This document shows, one piece after another, positions 34,478-46,674 of a stretch of DNA of 50,178 nt. The position numbers and the translations under genes are program-made. The first letter of the stretch is position 1, and each line of letters begins with the position of its first letter. The notes under the pieces were generated by a model. The model did no database searches. It was not told the origin of the DNA and saw only the letters and a program-made list of their open reading frames with translations. Source of the stretch: Nymphaea colorata (taxonomy: Eukaryota; Streptophyta; Magnoliopsida; Nymphaeales; Nymphaeaceae); contig NC_045141.1 in the NCBI RefSeq assembly GCF_008831285.2, positions 27,643,315-27,693,492 of the forward strand. Direction: 5' to 3'.

Positions 34478-36921
34478 CTGAATGAAGACAAAATGAGGGT
34501 GTTAGTTCACAGAGACGTTCTCTAAGGATCAGCGTCGGCTCTATATAATTTCGACCATTGAAAGATGCATTCGTTCATAGCTGCTGTTTTTTCCGCCTTC
34601 TCAACTCCTCCAGCTCGGAGTTCCTCTGGTTTTTTCTCCACCAGCTGCACTGCAACTCCTTTCTAAGTCAAGATCAGACTCTTCCTTTCATGCTTCCCCT
34701 ATCTGGATCGGTTTCTCCAAAATCAAGCCTGTGTTGGATCCACATCCACAAACATATGCTGAAATTATGGCAAGTCAAACATTGACATTTTTGGAGACAT
34801 TTGCAGTGTAGAAATTCAACTAGCCATTTATGCTTTCCTGAGGAGTAAACAGCACTCATTAATCAGTTATCATTGGCAGACATCAGGAGTCCTCCTCTCA
34901 GTATTTAATGATGGATTATGGGAACTTTGATCCTTCTCAAAGACAAAGTGTTAAATATAACTCGTTTTGTCTTAGTTTGGCAGATGAACCATTCGTTGGG
35001 CAGGCCGAATTTACAGAGAGAAAGGAAACAATGGAACTTGTGGAGACATGGAGGAACATCTGCTGTTTGTGGCATCGGTGCCAAATGCCATCACTCCCAA
35101 GGCGATGTTCAACGCTATGTCATACCTGTGCCCCCAAGCAAAAGCTCATTATACATCACTTCATCGTCCGACCAATCCTAGATATTAACCCCATAGACTC
35201 CAATAGATTTTGATCACGTAAGCAAGTGCACTTTGCCGTGCCGAATAAGAAAAGGCACACATGTTACCCAAATTAAGAAAACCTCTAGCAAACTGGCCTT
35301 GAGATTGTAAAAGAACTGGACTTTCAACAAACTACAAAGCCAGAAGATTGGCCATACATGTCTGTACCTTTCATCACAACTCAATCTCCACTCACCACTC
35401 AAATCTAGGGTCCTCCATTTCACAACTGGAAATCTATAAAAGGAACAATGTCAATCCTTCATCATAAACCACACAAATACGTCCATAAGAGCATGACAAA
35501 CAAACAGGTGGAACCATAAAATATATGTAGATTGTAAGAGGACCAGCCATACTTTGCAAAAATTAATAGGTAATTTTTCAAAAATTTTTAATCATGCAAA
35601 CCAAGTACTATGAAAGCAGCAACCAATCCTTTTGTAAACTAAGATAGTTCACAAGACCAAGTGTCCAAGGAAGTCAGTCGACAATTGCCAACTATTCTTT
35701 CTTAATGCTTCTAAAGTTACAAGATGCAAATTTCTATGCTCACCTTATTATGTTAAAGCTAGAATTCTCTTGGTCACCAGTTCAAAAGTCACCAATTTAA
35801 CTCGAATTCAACATTCTCACATAAAGAGATGCATTCATTCCATGTGCACTATAGATGTGACAATGACTTTGTAGAACTCTTACGGTTCAAAAGGGGGGAA
35901 ATCTCTAAAAGGAAATTTTTTCACTGTGAGATAAACAATCAAAAGATTACACCTAAACAATGAAAGCCCACAAAGAAGCATATCAAAAGCACGTAGGCCT
36001 GGTTACATGGGATATGGCATGGCAAGTACAAAAACTTGGCATCACAAAACATTCCAGTCAAACCTTTGTTGTCTCAGGCCTTCTTCAAAACAAAAAGTTG
36101 GGCAGAAAGTAAACAGCTAATGGTGCATGCTATTAAAACAAACCGAGACATCATGCTGAAAGTGCTTCTTACAGATTATGTCATGCAGAAGAAAGAAGAC
36201 TCCATGCCGATGCATGCAGGGGGGGACCTGCTCCAAAGAAGCATGTGAGGATACAGTAGCTCAAAGACAACATGCTTACGGTCCTCTTGCTACCACTTTC
36301 AAGTTTCAGGAACCTCCTCATCCACACACTTTAGTGCACCATGCTGAACTTTTTGAAGTGCAGAGCTGCATTAAACCATGCATACATGTAATGGTCTTTT
36401 GAATTTATCAAATTTTGACGTACCCTGCAGTAAAACCACATACTTTAAGCCTGCAAATTTGAAATACCAATGACAACCACAACTACAAAATAATCATTGA
36501 TTGAAGTGTACTTGAAATCTAAACCAAATAGAAGAAAGTTAAGGTATCATATGGTACACGGAGAGTATCAGTCATGAGAGTTCCACGTTCAGGACTAAGT
36601 TCAATAAGGTTCACTTTCTCTGGTTGGCCCATCTGTTCCCAAAGGTATACACTCCATATGCCAATCATCTACATCAGGAGTACCACTAATAAGTTCTAAC
36701 ATGCCAAAACCAGGGCAGCAATCCATCAAGTCTCTTAGTAGGACAATACAATAATCACATATACAATTTCTAACATTTGCAATCACTATATCACATTCCA
36801 TGTTTTAATTACAAAAAATGGGAAAAAAAATTGGAGGCAACAATATCACTAATGATTCCCATTTCACCCAAAACAACCAAGACAAAACCTTTCCCTTTAT
36901 CAAACAAACCACACACACACT
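34478..36921. other. Intergenic, no recognised gene
   Basis: AT-rich. An open minus-strand stretch at 36801-36601 (66 codons) reads like protein (LISGTPDVDDWHMECIPLG) but I do not recognise a family. Other frames look incidental. Confidence 0.4.
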
Positions 36922-37086
36922 TGTTAAGACGTGTTTATACTCAGTATTAGGCTTGAGAGGGCACTTGTGTAATAATGTTTCTTTTTAATGACTTTCTTGT
37001 AACTTATCCCTCTCCTCTAGTCTATATAAAGAGGAGTTAGGGATTCTTTCGAGGTTAATCAAAGATTAGTTCTCTTAAATTCATCA
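36922..37086 (+). repeat. copia-3 5' LTR (165 bp)
   Basis: TGTTAAGACG...ATTCATCA, directly followed by the primer site. A TATA box, TATATAA, lies at 37023-37029, so transcription would start near 37055 inside the LTR. Confidence 0.85.
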
Positions 37087-37098
37087 TGGTATCAGAGC
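37087..37098 (+). other. copia-3 primer binding site (initiator tRNA-Met)
   Basis: TGGTATCAGAGC, identical to the copia-2 site, abutting the LTR end. Confidence 0.92.
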
Positions 37099-37722
37099 AC
37101 CAGCCGTCTCCTCCTCAGCGAGTTGTCGCCGACTGAGCGGCGCCGGCCGCCGCCTCATCGGCGTCAGTTGCCGCCGCCCTTTGCCGCCCTGTCCATTGCC
37201 GCCCGCTGTCCATTGCCGCCTCGCCCTTTGCCGCCCTGTCCATTGCCGCCTGATCCATCCCTGCTGCCCCTCGTCGCCCTACCCATTGTCTGCCTGCGCC
37301 GCCTCCGCCCGTCCGCCTGCGCCGCCGCCGCGTGTGCACTCTGCCGTTGCTCCGCCCAGCAGACTGCTTCGCCTGTCATCTTCGCCGCCGCCTCAACGCT
37401 GATTTTTCCTCTCAGCGTCTTTCCGCTGCATGCTGCTCCGCCGCTGCTCTGCACGCTGCTCCTCCGCTGCACGCTGCTCCGACGCTGTTCCGCCGCTGCT
37501 CTGCCCGTGGTTCTGCACGCTGATTTTCTTCTCAGCGTCGTCTCTGGTATCTCTCTTCGTTCAGCTCTGCTGTTGCCTCTTCTCGCCGATCAGACTTCTG
37601 GATTGCTACCTGCGTTAACTGCATATTGCTTCATGATCAGCATGTTGTCTTTCGATATGTGATTGTATTCTTTTGCCTGCACTTCCTATTCCGTGGCTCG
37701 GTTTCCTCCTTTGTGTTGAAAG
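37099..37722 (+). other. copia-3 GC-rich leader
   Basis: Strong local excess of C and G with repeated GCCGCC and TGTCCATTGCCGCC words, then GCTGCTC(C/T)G words around 37430-37500. An open frame at 37123-37662 is Pro/Ala/Leu-rich low complexity and I see no domain. The compositional contrast with the flanks is striking. Confidence 0.7.
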
Positions 37723-38700
37723 ATGTCTGAAATTAGCAGTGGCGCTAATACCTCTTCCTTTGTATCGTCGGGAGAGATGAAGAGTTCCCCATTTTCCAGC
37801 ATTATCACCAAAATGGATGGGAGTAATTACGAGATGTGGGCCATGCAAGTAAAAAGAACTTTGATCGCTCATGAGAAGGAACATCTAATTTTGGAGCCCG
37901 AGCCCGTACAGAAGGTAGGAAAATATACTACTTGGTTTAAAGATAATTCGTTGGTTATGGTATGGATTGTTGGTACTCTCTCACAAGAAATTGCAAATGA
38001 AGTCTTGCACAAGGACAGTGCAAAGGATATGTGGGATTCCCTTGCTGCCACTTATTCACAGGCAAGAAATGAAACGCGCATTATGCAGCTTCATCATGAT
38101 ATCCATCAGATGCGACAAGATGGCAGACCTCTTCACACTTATTATTCTAGTCTCAAGTCCATGTTTGAGAGACTGAATAGCTACTTTCCCGCATGCAAGT
38201 GTGAACAACAAAAGGCATACAGAGATATGCTTATGGTAGGGGTCCTTCTTTCTGGTTTAGACTCTGTTTATGAATCCGCAAAGAACCAAATGCTTACTAG
38301 TCCCTCGATTCCTCCTATTGATGAGGCTTACAATAGGCTCAGCAGAATTCCGATCTCTGCATCGACTGTTCCTGATACCACTTCTGCTATGCTTGCTACT
38401 CGTGGCAGAGGTGGACCCTTTTTTGCCAGAGGACGAGGGGGCCGTGGCCGTGGCAATACCCCTTCGCGCCCTGTATGTCAGTTTTGTCACCGCATTGGTC
38501 ATACTGCGGATAAGTGTTGGCAAAAACATGGTCGTCCAGCTTTTGCAAATCAGACTGTATCTACTGATTCTCCTGAGCAGCCTAAGCCTCAGCACACTGC
38601 CTCCTCCAGTGAGTTGCATGTAGATGACACTCCCCCTGGCGATAGCGCCCATCAAGCCCCTGGTCCGACCACTTCTACTGTTTCTCTTAACTATCATTAA
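37723..38700 (+). CDS. copia-3 gag polyprotein, intact
   Basis: 325 residues, ATG at 37723 in the context AAAGATGTC. Acts as retrotransposon capsid and nucleocapsid. N-terminal gag_pre block with MDGSNYEMWAMQVKRTL (about 31-47), UBN2/Retrotran_gag domain (WDSLAATYSQARNETRIMQL; LLSGLDSVYESAKNQML) to about residue 195, an RGRGG-type basic run (about 227-250), a complete CCHC zinc knuckle CQFCHRIGHTADKC (about 253-266), and a Pro/Ser/Thr-rich tail ending in TAA. The uninterrupted frame is notable beside the decayed copia-1 and copia-2. Confidence 0.9.
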   Translation: MSEISSGANTSSFVSSGEMKSSPFSSIITKMDGSNYEMWAMQVKRTLIAHEKEHLILEPEPVQKVGKYTTWFKDNSLVMVWIVGTLSQEIANEVLHKDSAKDMWDSLAATYSQARNETRIMQLHHDIHQMRQDGRPLHTYYSSLKSMFERLNSYFPACKCEQQKAYRDMLMVGVLLSGLDSVYESAKNQMLTSPSIPPIDEAYNRLSRIPISASTVPDTTSAMLATRGRGGPFFARGRGGRGRGNTPSRPVCQFCHRIGHTADKCWQKHGRPAFANQTVSTDSPEQPKPQHTASSSELHVDDTPPGDSAHQAPGPTTSTVSLNYH

Positions 38701-41700
38701 ACCAAAAGAATGAAATACACAATAAAATAACAAAAGAATGAAAAAGAAACATATTACCCACACACACACCTTTGCAACTATAACTCTTGGTTGACATGCT
38801 GACCACTTAGATGGGATGCTGCTGTCATAGATATTCAATCAAGCAACCTACAAACTTAAGCAATGTAGATATGTAGTTCAAAGACTACATCAAGAATGTG
38901 ACGCAACCAGTAGTCCCATGAACTTCATCAAGTTTTATTTATCAAAAGAATTGAGCAAAGACAGAAAAAATAAAAAACCAAGCAACTATCTCAACAAAGC
39001 TCCTAAACAACCCATGCCAAAATGAAAGTGAAAATTAACATGACAAGCACTATGCTGGACAACCACTAAAGCAAAAAACAAAATAAAATGATTGAATATG
39101 GTCCTACTGAAAACAAATGAAATCAATAACCTTGACCTATACTGGACAACTACAATACCTAAGGCATCTACTCAAGTAACATGACACAAGAAGAAACTGA
39201 GTACTAACCTGGTCTAAATACATGAAGGACTCTGCAGAAGCAAAGGCACGGCTGGACAGTTGATGAGGAAGAAGAATACCTTCACCCTTGGCTGCTCATT
39301 TTTGTTACTGAAAAAAGCAACACCAGCCAAGTGTAAGAAGGATGAAGAAAAGCGGGCTAGATGAGAAAAAGATTGATAGACGGGTTAGGCAAGAGATATG
39401 AGGCTTTCCACCCCCCCCCCCCCCCCACTTTTACCTTGGATAATAAAGGAACACTATATTTTGCAAAACTACCTATTGCAAAAAGGCCAATGTAAAGATT
39501 GGATGAAGCCATTGACAAAACCCATAACACTTTGACGAATAGAACTTTTCAAAAATCTTACAATTCAAAATCGACCAGTTCTTTTGAAAGGAGATGGGAG
39601 GTTTTTTATGAAAGTCTCAACCTTAAGTCTAGGTTATGCTGTTGAAAACCAGGTTGAAGACACTCAGTTAAGAGGGAATAATGGCTCAGCTTCCCAAACG
39701 ATTTGCCTCTCCCAAGACAGAGGAAAAGATGGACGATTTATCACACTTAGCATAATTGGCCTATGTTTGAGGAGTTCCATCCATTCCAAGAACGGCCTAG
39801 TGGCTGGTAATGAAATGACAAACACCTTTTAAGATCAAGGGGATTGGTTGGTTCCTCATATGCCTAGAAAGCCTCGAAACATAACAAGAGATGTTAAGTT
39901 TTTACTTTTGAAATAGTTCAAAATGATCAATTTAACTCATAAGCTTAAGTGCTTGTGTTGTGCAAATAACATGCCCTTTGTTTATCCATAGTACCGTACA
40001 AGCACCAGGGTTCATTTCACATCCATGCCGTCGAATCTCTAGAAGGGACACCATTCAATTTCCAAAATATGAACATAAAGGAATCACCCTCAACGTCTTA
40101 GGTAATCAAAAAGAGGAAAGGATATTGATCCCATAATTACACATCCACAAAAGATTGTCACATTCAATTCCTGTGAGTTCAGCCTTCATGCTTTTCATTT
40201 CTTGGCAGGCACCTTTTGCTTTCTTTTTTTTTTCACCTTTTTCCCTTTTGATTTTTTTTCTTGCTTTTGATTTTTCTTTTCAGGCCGACTTTCACCTTTG
40301 AGGGAATACCTCACCACCCCAAAGGTTACTACGAAGCTCCACCGCTTTGATGGATATGTGTAGCTTTATCACGTATCCCACCCGCTTCAACTTACGGGTG
40401 TTCGACGAGCTAAAGGTTCATAAGTCATCATCTTCGCGGAATAGACATAAATCACCTATATGTCTACCCGGTACTCTTGATTACTGACCTAGAGGAACGA
40501 CTACACAAGCCCCGAGCCCATCTCTCAACTCTCATTTTGCTACCTGCCAAGATCTTATAGAGCATTGTGGTTTCTCTCTTGGGATATTTTCCTCTGAAAT
40601 CCTTGTAGATGCTTAATCACCAAAGTCAATAGCATTTCCTAGTCTTGACTTCCTCAGCTTCATAGGATTTTTCTTTATCACACATATCCAGGATTTTTCA
40701 TTTTTCCTCTTCCATTGATTGGTAACAAAGACTTGAAATTTTCTCCTTCCACTCGGGAAGGTACTAAAGATAAACCAAAGACATAATATTGTGTGAGAAG
40801 ACAATTTTAAAAGGCTTTTAAGGAAAATTAAAAATTTTCCATTTTACAAAAGTTTTTGACATCAAATGTTATGTCACCAGGAAGGAAGAAGGAACTCTAT
40901 TGAATGTTAAACAAGATGGGTTGGATTGTAGAAGAACGAACTCCATAAAAGTAAAGCCCTTTACACAAAAGGTTGATCTAAGGGTGACCAGTTTCCATAA
41001 TATTGGGTCATCAACTGAGTGAAATTTTGCAAAATGGTTTGAGTTAAGCTCTTATGTTTTCTCGAAGGAAGCCCAGGATAAACCAATCATACACAACCGA
41101 ATTTATAAAATCATTGGATATATGATAAAGGCAACTACGGGTTTGGACTTTGTTAGATTCAGAATGCAAGGCTATTCACCAAAGTTTTGACTAGTTTTGT
41201 GTTCCGGTTATACAAGGACTTTGTGAAATTATGATTTTGAAAAAGGATAACAACACAAGGGACAAGTTCTCCTCAAAGTCTCTTCATAAAAATAGAGCCT
41301 TGTGGCAGACAAAATTCCCCAAATTCTCATGTTGTAAGGTTTCCTTGCATAGGGTTTGATCATTGATTACCAAGAAAAAATGTCTAGACCAACAACTCAC
41401 TCTTCTAGCCAACTAATAGGGTACTTTCAAGACTGAGTTGGATTGGATTGAATGGTTTGAAATGCTTTTAATCAAAACTCGTGTTCATGATCAAACGGAA
41501 CAAAAGGCTCCCCAAGATTTCTCTGCCTGTGCATATACCTAGAAAGGTCCTAAGAATATGACTCAAATTATGGTTTTCCTATCTAAAAATACAATCAAAG
41601 GGTATGATAAACCATAGACCACACCCCTAGCTAGATAGCACAAACAGAACTTGCTAAGACACAACCCTCTTAGCAATAACACCAAAAAACAAAATGCATA

Positions 41701-41876
41701 AATCAAAGCAAAACCACCATTTGCAGGTCCTAAAATGAGAAAGTCTAGAACCTGCTATGGACCACTACTTAATGAATTCCAGCTATATCTTCAAAAATAA
41801 CAAAGCAAAACAAATTGATAGAGCAAACGGGTAACCTCATTGAGCATGTATACACAAAGAGAAAGAGAGAGATGAC
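38701..41876. other. Intergenic, includes a C16 homopolymer
   Basis: AT-rich with short frames. Sixteen consecutive C at 39411-39426. A less AT-rich segment at 40280-40620 (after a T/C-rich run) has no open frame and no recognised match; it may be non-coding retroelement DNA, but this is a guess. Confidence 0.45.
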
Positions 41877-42246
41877 CGGAATGGCTTGGGCACCAAGAGC
41901 TAAGGCTTTGAACATGTCTGTCCCAAGCCTAATTCCTCCATCAAGCAAACAAGAACTTTACCAGCGACAGCTTGAACAACCTATTCTTCAAATAGGAAGA
42001 CCAACCGGGAGGGGAATCATGCATCCCTCACATGTGTCAAGAGATTATCACGGAAAGGACAAAAAGGATGGAAGTTTTCTTGCACTCCATTTTGAGAAGT
42101 CAAGAAATAGCAATTTCAGAATCATTTGAAGTGAATCGACGTTACCTCCTCAAGGGCAGAAATTGTAGCAGGTGCACAATCAATTTGGCGACCACCATGA
42201 TTCGAAACAACTATTCCATCTACTCTAACCTCAATAGCTTTCCGAG
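41877..42246 (-). pseudogene. Glycolate oxidase (2-hydroxy-acid oxidase) fragment, two pseudo-exons
   Basis: Glycolate oxidases are FMN enzymes of peroxisomal photorespiration. Minus-strand exon 42246-42146 reads [20 protein letters not shown] then [11 protein letters not shown], bounded by TGCAG and GAG|GTAAC. It includes SNHGGRQ, the catalytic His/Arg segment. The next exon (41980 to about 41877, acceptor AATAG) reads VVQAVAGKV, shifts frame, then GGIRLGTDMFKALALGAQA, the FMN phosphate-binding region. The frame shift lies in the VPVFLDGG block. Exons on either side are missing, so this is a non-functional fragment, not a processed copy. Confidence 0.8.
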
Positions 42247-42904
42247 CTGCAGGAAGTAAACGAAGCACATCAAACAGGAGAGAACCATTTCCATCCCATT
42301 GTTAATATTCATACAGCCTTCTAGTGCACCATGCCGAGAAAGTTGCTTGTTAGACGGACGAAATTAAACATCAACTTTTTCATAAACTAGATGGGATTCC
42401 TACAGCAATTTGCTCCTAACATCCTCTTTCGAAAGCTTGGATGCAGCATCTTAAAACTCCTTTACTGGTTATTTTGTTGGCTAACTCGATTCATGTGAAA
42501 TGGTTAATTTCTAACATCGTTTTGGATTCAGTCATCAATTTTGTTTGTCAATGTTACCCAGGACAAAGACCCAAAGTACTTGATAATAACCGATATTCTG
42601 ATCATTGAAAAATGAGATATCTGCAAAAGATATATGAAATTTAAACGACAATGCTCTAATGAAGGATATCCCTTCATCACAAGCTTCGATTGAGCCATTA
42701 TCGCGACCCAATGAATTTCTCCTCTATCACCTCTGTCTTTTTCAAGACTTAAAGACTTATATTTTCAAATCGCATATCTGCGTAAATTCAAGTTTATCGC
42801 ATATGATGTTGTGTAAATCGCTTATAGACACTGCTGTATATGCAATTAAATCAAGCAATCAAGAGAAGAAGGGCGACCAACACCATAAGCATGAAGCTCC
42901 CACC

Positions 42905-43063
42905 TGCCACTAACTTGACGCCGTCAATGGGTCAGAAGACGGTGAGACCTCCGACGACGTTGCCCATGCAGTTATTGATGGTGCCGATGGTGGCAAGCAG
43001 ATCCGCCTAGTCCTTGCTCCCCAGCTTGGACATGAGGGACGTGAGGTTGAGCTCCGCAGGGAA
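42905..43063 (-). pseudogene. Fasciclin-like arabinogalactan protein (FLA) fragment
   Basis: FLAs are cell-surface glycoproteins with fasciclin (FAS1) domains. On the minus strand a frame reads PAELNLTSLMSKLGSKD, stop, ADLLATIGTINN, VVGGLTVF, stop, PIDGVKLVAGG, matching the start of a FAS1 domain (LN(L/I)T..M...GCK.FADLL; GGLTVFCP.D). Stops replace residues around the conserved Phe and the Cys of VFCP. Only about 50 codons remain, only about 660 bp from the glycolate oxidase fragment and on the same strand. Confidence 0.7.
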
Positions 43064-45093
43064 GGGCAGAGACCCTCCTCCGACCAGGGCAGAGGCTCTC
43101 TTCGAAACCCTCCTCCGACCAGAGAGAAAAGAGAGAGAGAAACTGATAACTTGGGAAAACTGCTGCTTTCCTCAACGATCACTAACTGGGAAAACTGCAA
43201 CGAGTACTTTCCTCAACGATCACTTTCCTCTTTCCTCTTTTCTTTCTCAAAAGGCCTTGATTTGGGTTGGATATGGGGCAGTACCGTTGAACATCTTTTC
43301 ATGGAAAAAACCCTTTTATTCACACAATATAACTAAGGCCCATACATAGTTCTGTGTAATTTTTGTTGTTCATTTTTTTAATTAATTAAATAGTTTAATT
43401 TTTTGTAATTTTAAAATAAAATTGGTGATAAATTTCGATTATGTATTAATAGGTAAATCGATGTGCAGAGCGACCACCAATATTTAAAACATTAGTCTTG
43501 ATTATATATGTTTCCCAACATCACTTATCTTTTTCTCAGCATCGATTGAATTAATTGGTTTGCTTTGAGAAGGTTGGCTGGATGACATGCAGGTTCTAAA
43601 ACTAAAAGATACAACTCAAAATGTATGTGTTGAGTTCTCGACAATTAGATTCCCAACAATTGTTATATGATTGCACCTCATATATTCCGTAAACAATCTT
43701 TAAAGTACTTTTTAACCACAGCAAACTGAGATTTTGAATTGCTTCATTTAATTAATCTTTAGTTCCTTTATAATTTAAGTGATGAAACAAATGATTAAAC
43801 AATACTACGCTCTTACCATTACTTGTCATTTTATAGCGAGTTGCATGGGATTTCACCAGTGCCATCTCGACCAGTTCATAATGTCTTTTATTCTTAAAAG
43901 TGGTTTTATTACTTAATCAAAATTTGTGCATGCTTTTGAAAATTTGTAATTGATTGAAACAACCAAGAAAAATGAAAATAAAAATCCTAAAGTAATTGCA
44001 TTTGTCCAGTCCACACGGCGACTCGATTACGACACATATGACTTGTCTTGCAAAGATAATGGGGCCTGGTTTTTTATCTTATGATCTGGATTCCGTAAGT
44101 CTCAATGCAGATTGGAGTCTAGGATCTATAAAAAGATCCAATCCATTGGATGTAAATTTTTTGGATCTCAAGTTAGTCAAGAAATAATCGGCTACAAATT
44201 TCAACAATTCTAAACTCAAATTTCTGCCACATGAGTCTAAAACATGCGAGCATGCATGTTGACTCAATGAAGTCCGGATCAGCCCGAGACCAACCTATTT
44301 CCACCCCTCGGTCGCCCCATCTAGGAAAATTCCACCACAACTTCATGTAGTTGGATTGATAAATGGCAACAGTTAAATTCCAATTAATGTAAACTTGGTT
44401 CCAATAATATTTTATTTAAAATTCAAAATTTTAAGAACCTACAAATATCTAAATCCATAGAAAATGGCTATAGTATCTTATTCCATCTCTTATATTTTTT
44501 TATTTTTCAATAATTATATTTTATTTTTTGTCTAAAAAAGCCTACAATCGTATTCTTTTCCAATTTATCACTAATTCACTGAACTGGCAATATAAGGCAA
44601 TCGATTTGATTCATTTTCCAATTTAATTTTTGACAACTTTGCTTCAGACTGCGGCATGGGATTGCATCATCCTGTATGACCGTGTATGCAGGAGTTTATA
44701 CCAATATATATGCAGGTGTTTCTTTCAATTCTTAATTGTGTTCAAAATAACAAGGCAAAAAAGTTTGGAGTTTATTAAACCCTACTGGAATCTCAAGTGT
44801 GTTTTCATAAATCTTTTTTCCTCTGATTATGATCAGTTATCTATTTGAAAAGGAAATACATAGTTTAAAATATCGCAAGAAACTATAACTAAAAAATGTA
44901 TAGTTTAAAATATTGCAAGAAATTATAACTACTGTTTGTGCTTCTCAAATTAACCGATTTTTTTTATTAATATAACGGAAATCTACATGATTTGCATGTT
45001 GTTTTAGCTTTAGTGTCAAATGTAGGTCAAAAAAACGGGGCCATTAGATTTTCCATAGAAACATTAACCCCATTCAAACAATGTTTTTTTGTG

Positions 45094-45151
<58 letters not shown>

Positions 45152-46674
45152 GTTGACACATTATTTCTCAAATTTCTGAAATCATGGGAATGAAATATAG
45201 ATGGAGATGGGCTAACTTCTTAATTAAATTAAAAATAGTTAAAATATTTTAAATTGATTTAAAAATAAAAATAGAGGGAATCAGCCCATAGATTCTGATC
45301 CAAGCAACAAGGATTACTAGAATATGCTAGGCCTAAGACGTCATTTGAAGCAATAATGACCCGAATCTCATGACCCGACATTTGAATTTGGATCTGATAT
45401 CCGGCTACACTGCTTTAAATCTGCCGAATATGAAGAAAAAAATTCATTCGATCAGGAAAATATGGGTTTTTGATTCAATTTTAAGAAATGATATTCGACT
45501 AAGTTGTCTTAAAAAAGTATATGCCTGGATAATAAACATTAGATAAAATTTCCTATATCGAACATCCATATAACTTGAAACTAGTTCGGAGCATATCATA
45601 ATTTTAAATAGACGTGGTTATGAATTTAAAAGTGGATCCTAGCTCGGGTTTAATTGTGACAATAAAAGTCAGATTCAAATATAATATATACATTCACTTT
45701 GATTTGAAGTTGAATTTAAACAAGTGAATATCCAATAAATTAGATGTAAAGATACATCATCTTCAAATCTCATCCATTGATATTCTCACACTTATTATCG
45801 TTAACTCATTAATTAATGAATGAAAAATAAGGCATTATGCCGGATTTTTTTTATTGCTTGGGGAGGGAATTAGCCGCGCGGCATCAGGATTTGAGTTATG
45901 CAAATATTCAGTTATAAAGTTCAAGAAACGCAACTTCTCAACGGTTACTGTTTCAACAAGGCTTTTCTTTTTCCCGCGAGTTCCAGGGAAGGAAAGCACA
46001 CCCTCTCTCTCTCACGGAGCGAGGCTGGATCCTCGATGGCAGCGACGATGGAAGAAGGATGCAGATTGCAGGCGTGGGTTGCCGCAGTTCATCATTAGGA
46101 ATTGCGAGCAGCAGCTCCTATTCATCATCCTCCCGCTGGACCAGAGTCTCCACTTGCCTCTGGTGGTAGAGTAAGACTAAGTTTCCTCCCTCCTCCCTCC
46201 TCCATTCGCTCTTTCTGTTTTTCTGCTCTCATTAGGGTATTTTTCGACCCACAAGAACAATGCTGTTCGATCGCTAGGTCCACTGCTTGGAAGGGAAGGG
46301 GGGCATCTAAAAGGTCGACAGACAGAGGAGCGAAGTGGAGAAGAGTTCGATCGGCCTCGGCCCTCGATCGTCGATCTATCGGTCCATCGAAAGCCGACAA
46401 ACAGAAGACCGTTCGGAGATCGAGGGCAATAGAGAGGTTTCCAGAGAGAGTTCACCGTCCATCATTGTTCTTGATTTCACCACGTAGTGATCGATCGGTC
46501 GGTCAATCTTTTTCTTACATTCTACAGAACCCTACAAGTACGTTTAACGATCGCACTGTTCTGGTCCCATTTCAGGCGTCTCCTTCGCTTTCGCTAAACT
46601 CCTTTTGCCCTCCCGTCCTGCAGGTTCTTCTCTTCTCTGCGGTTCTCTCTTACAGTGCAAGCTCTTGGTCTGAC
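43064..46674. other. Intergenic, no recognised gene
   Basis: AT-rich, including AAATTAAT-type low complexity. The last 700 nt (about 45970-46670) are less AT-rich and hold a long plus-strand open frame with no recognised domain; this could be 5' UTR or an N-terminal remnant of the kinesin copy that follows. Confidence 0.45.
45085..45148 (+). repeat. (TA)n microsatellite
   Basis: About 32 TA units in AT-rich intergenic DNA. Confidence 0.97.

Larger units (their letters stand above)
36922..38700 (+). mobile_element. Ty1/copia element with 5' LTR and intact gag only (copia-3)
   Basis: 165-bp 5' LTR, tRNA-Met primer site, about 620-nt GC-rich leader, then an uninterrupted gag of 325 codons. No protease, integrase or RT follows, and no second LTR or polypurine tract was found down to about 39500. 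Either a 3'-truncated copy or part of a gag-only (TR-GAG-like) element. The right edge is set at the gag stop and is uncertain. Confidence 0.8.

Noticed and set aside
37115-37472. Gly/Arg/Ala-rich minus-strand frames
   Set aside because: They are the reverse complement of the GC-rich copia-3 leader; low complexity only.
42910-43200. 96-codon minus-strand frame as a gene
   Set aside because: It is out of frame with the FAS1 similarity, which itself contains stops; Ser/Pro low complexity only.
45854-46674. Kinesin N-terminus in the long plus-strand frame
   Set aside because: No kinesin beta-1 motif (VRVRP-like) could be read; only the part after about 46675 matches.
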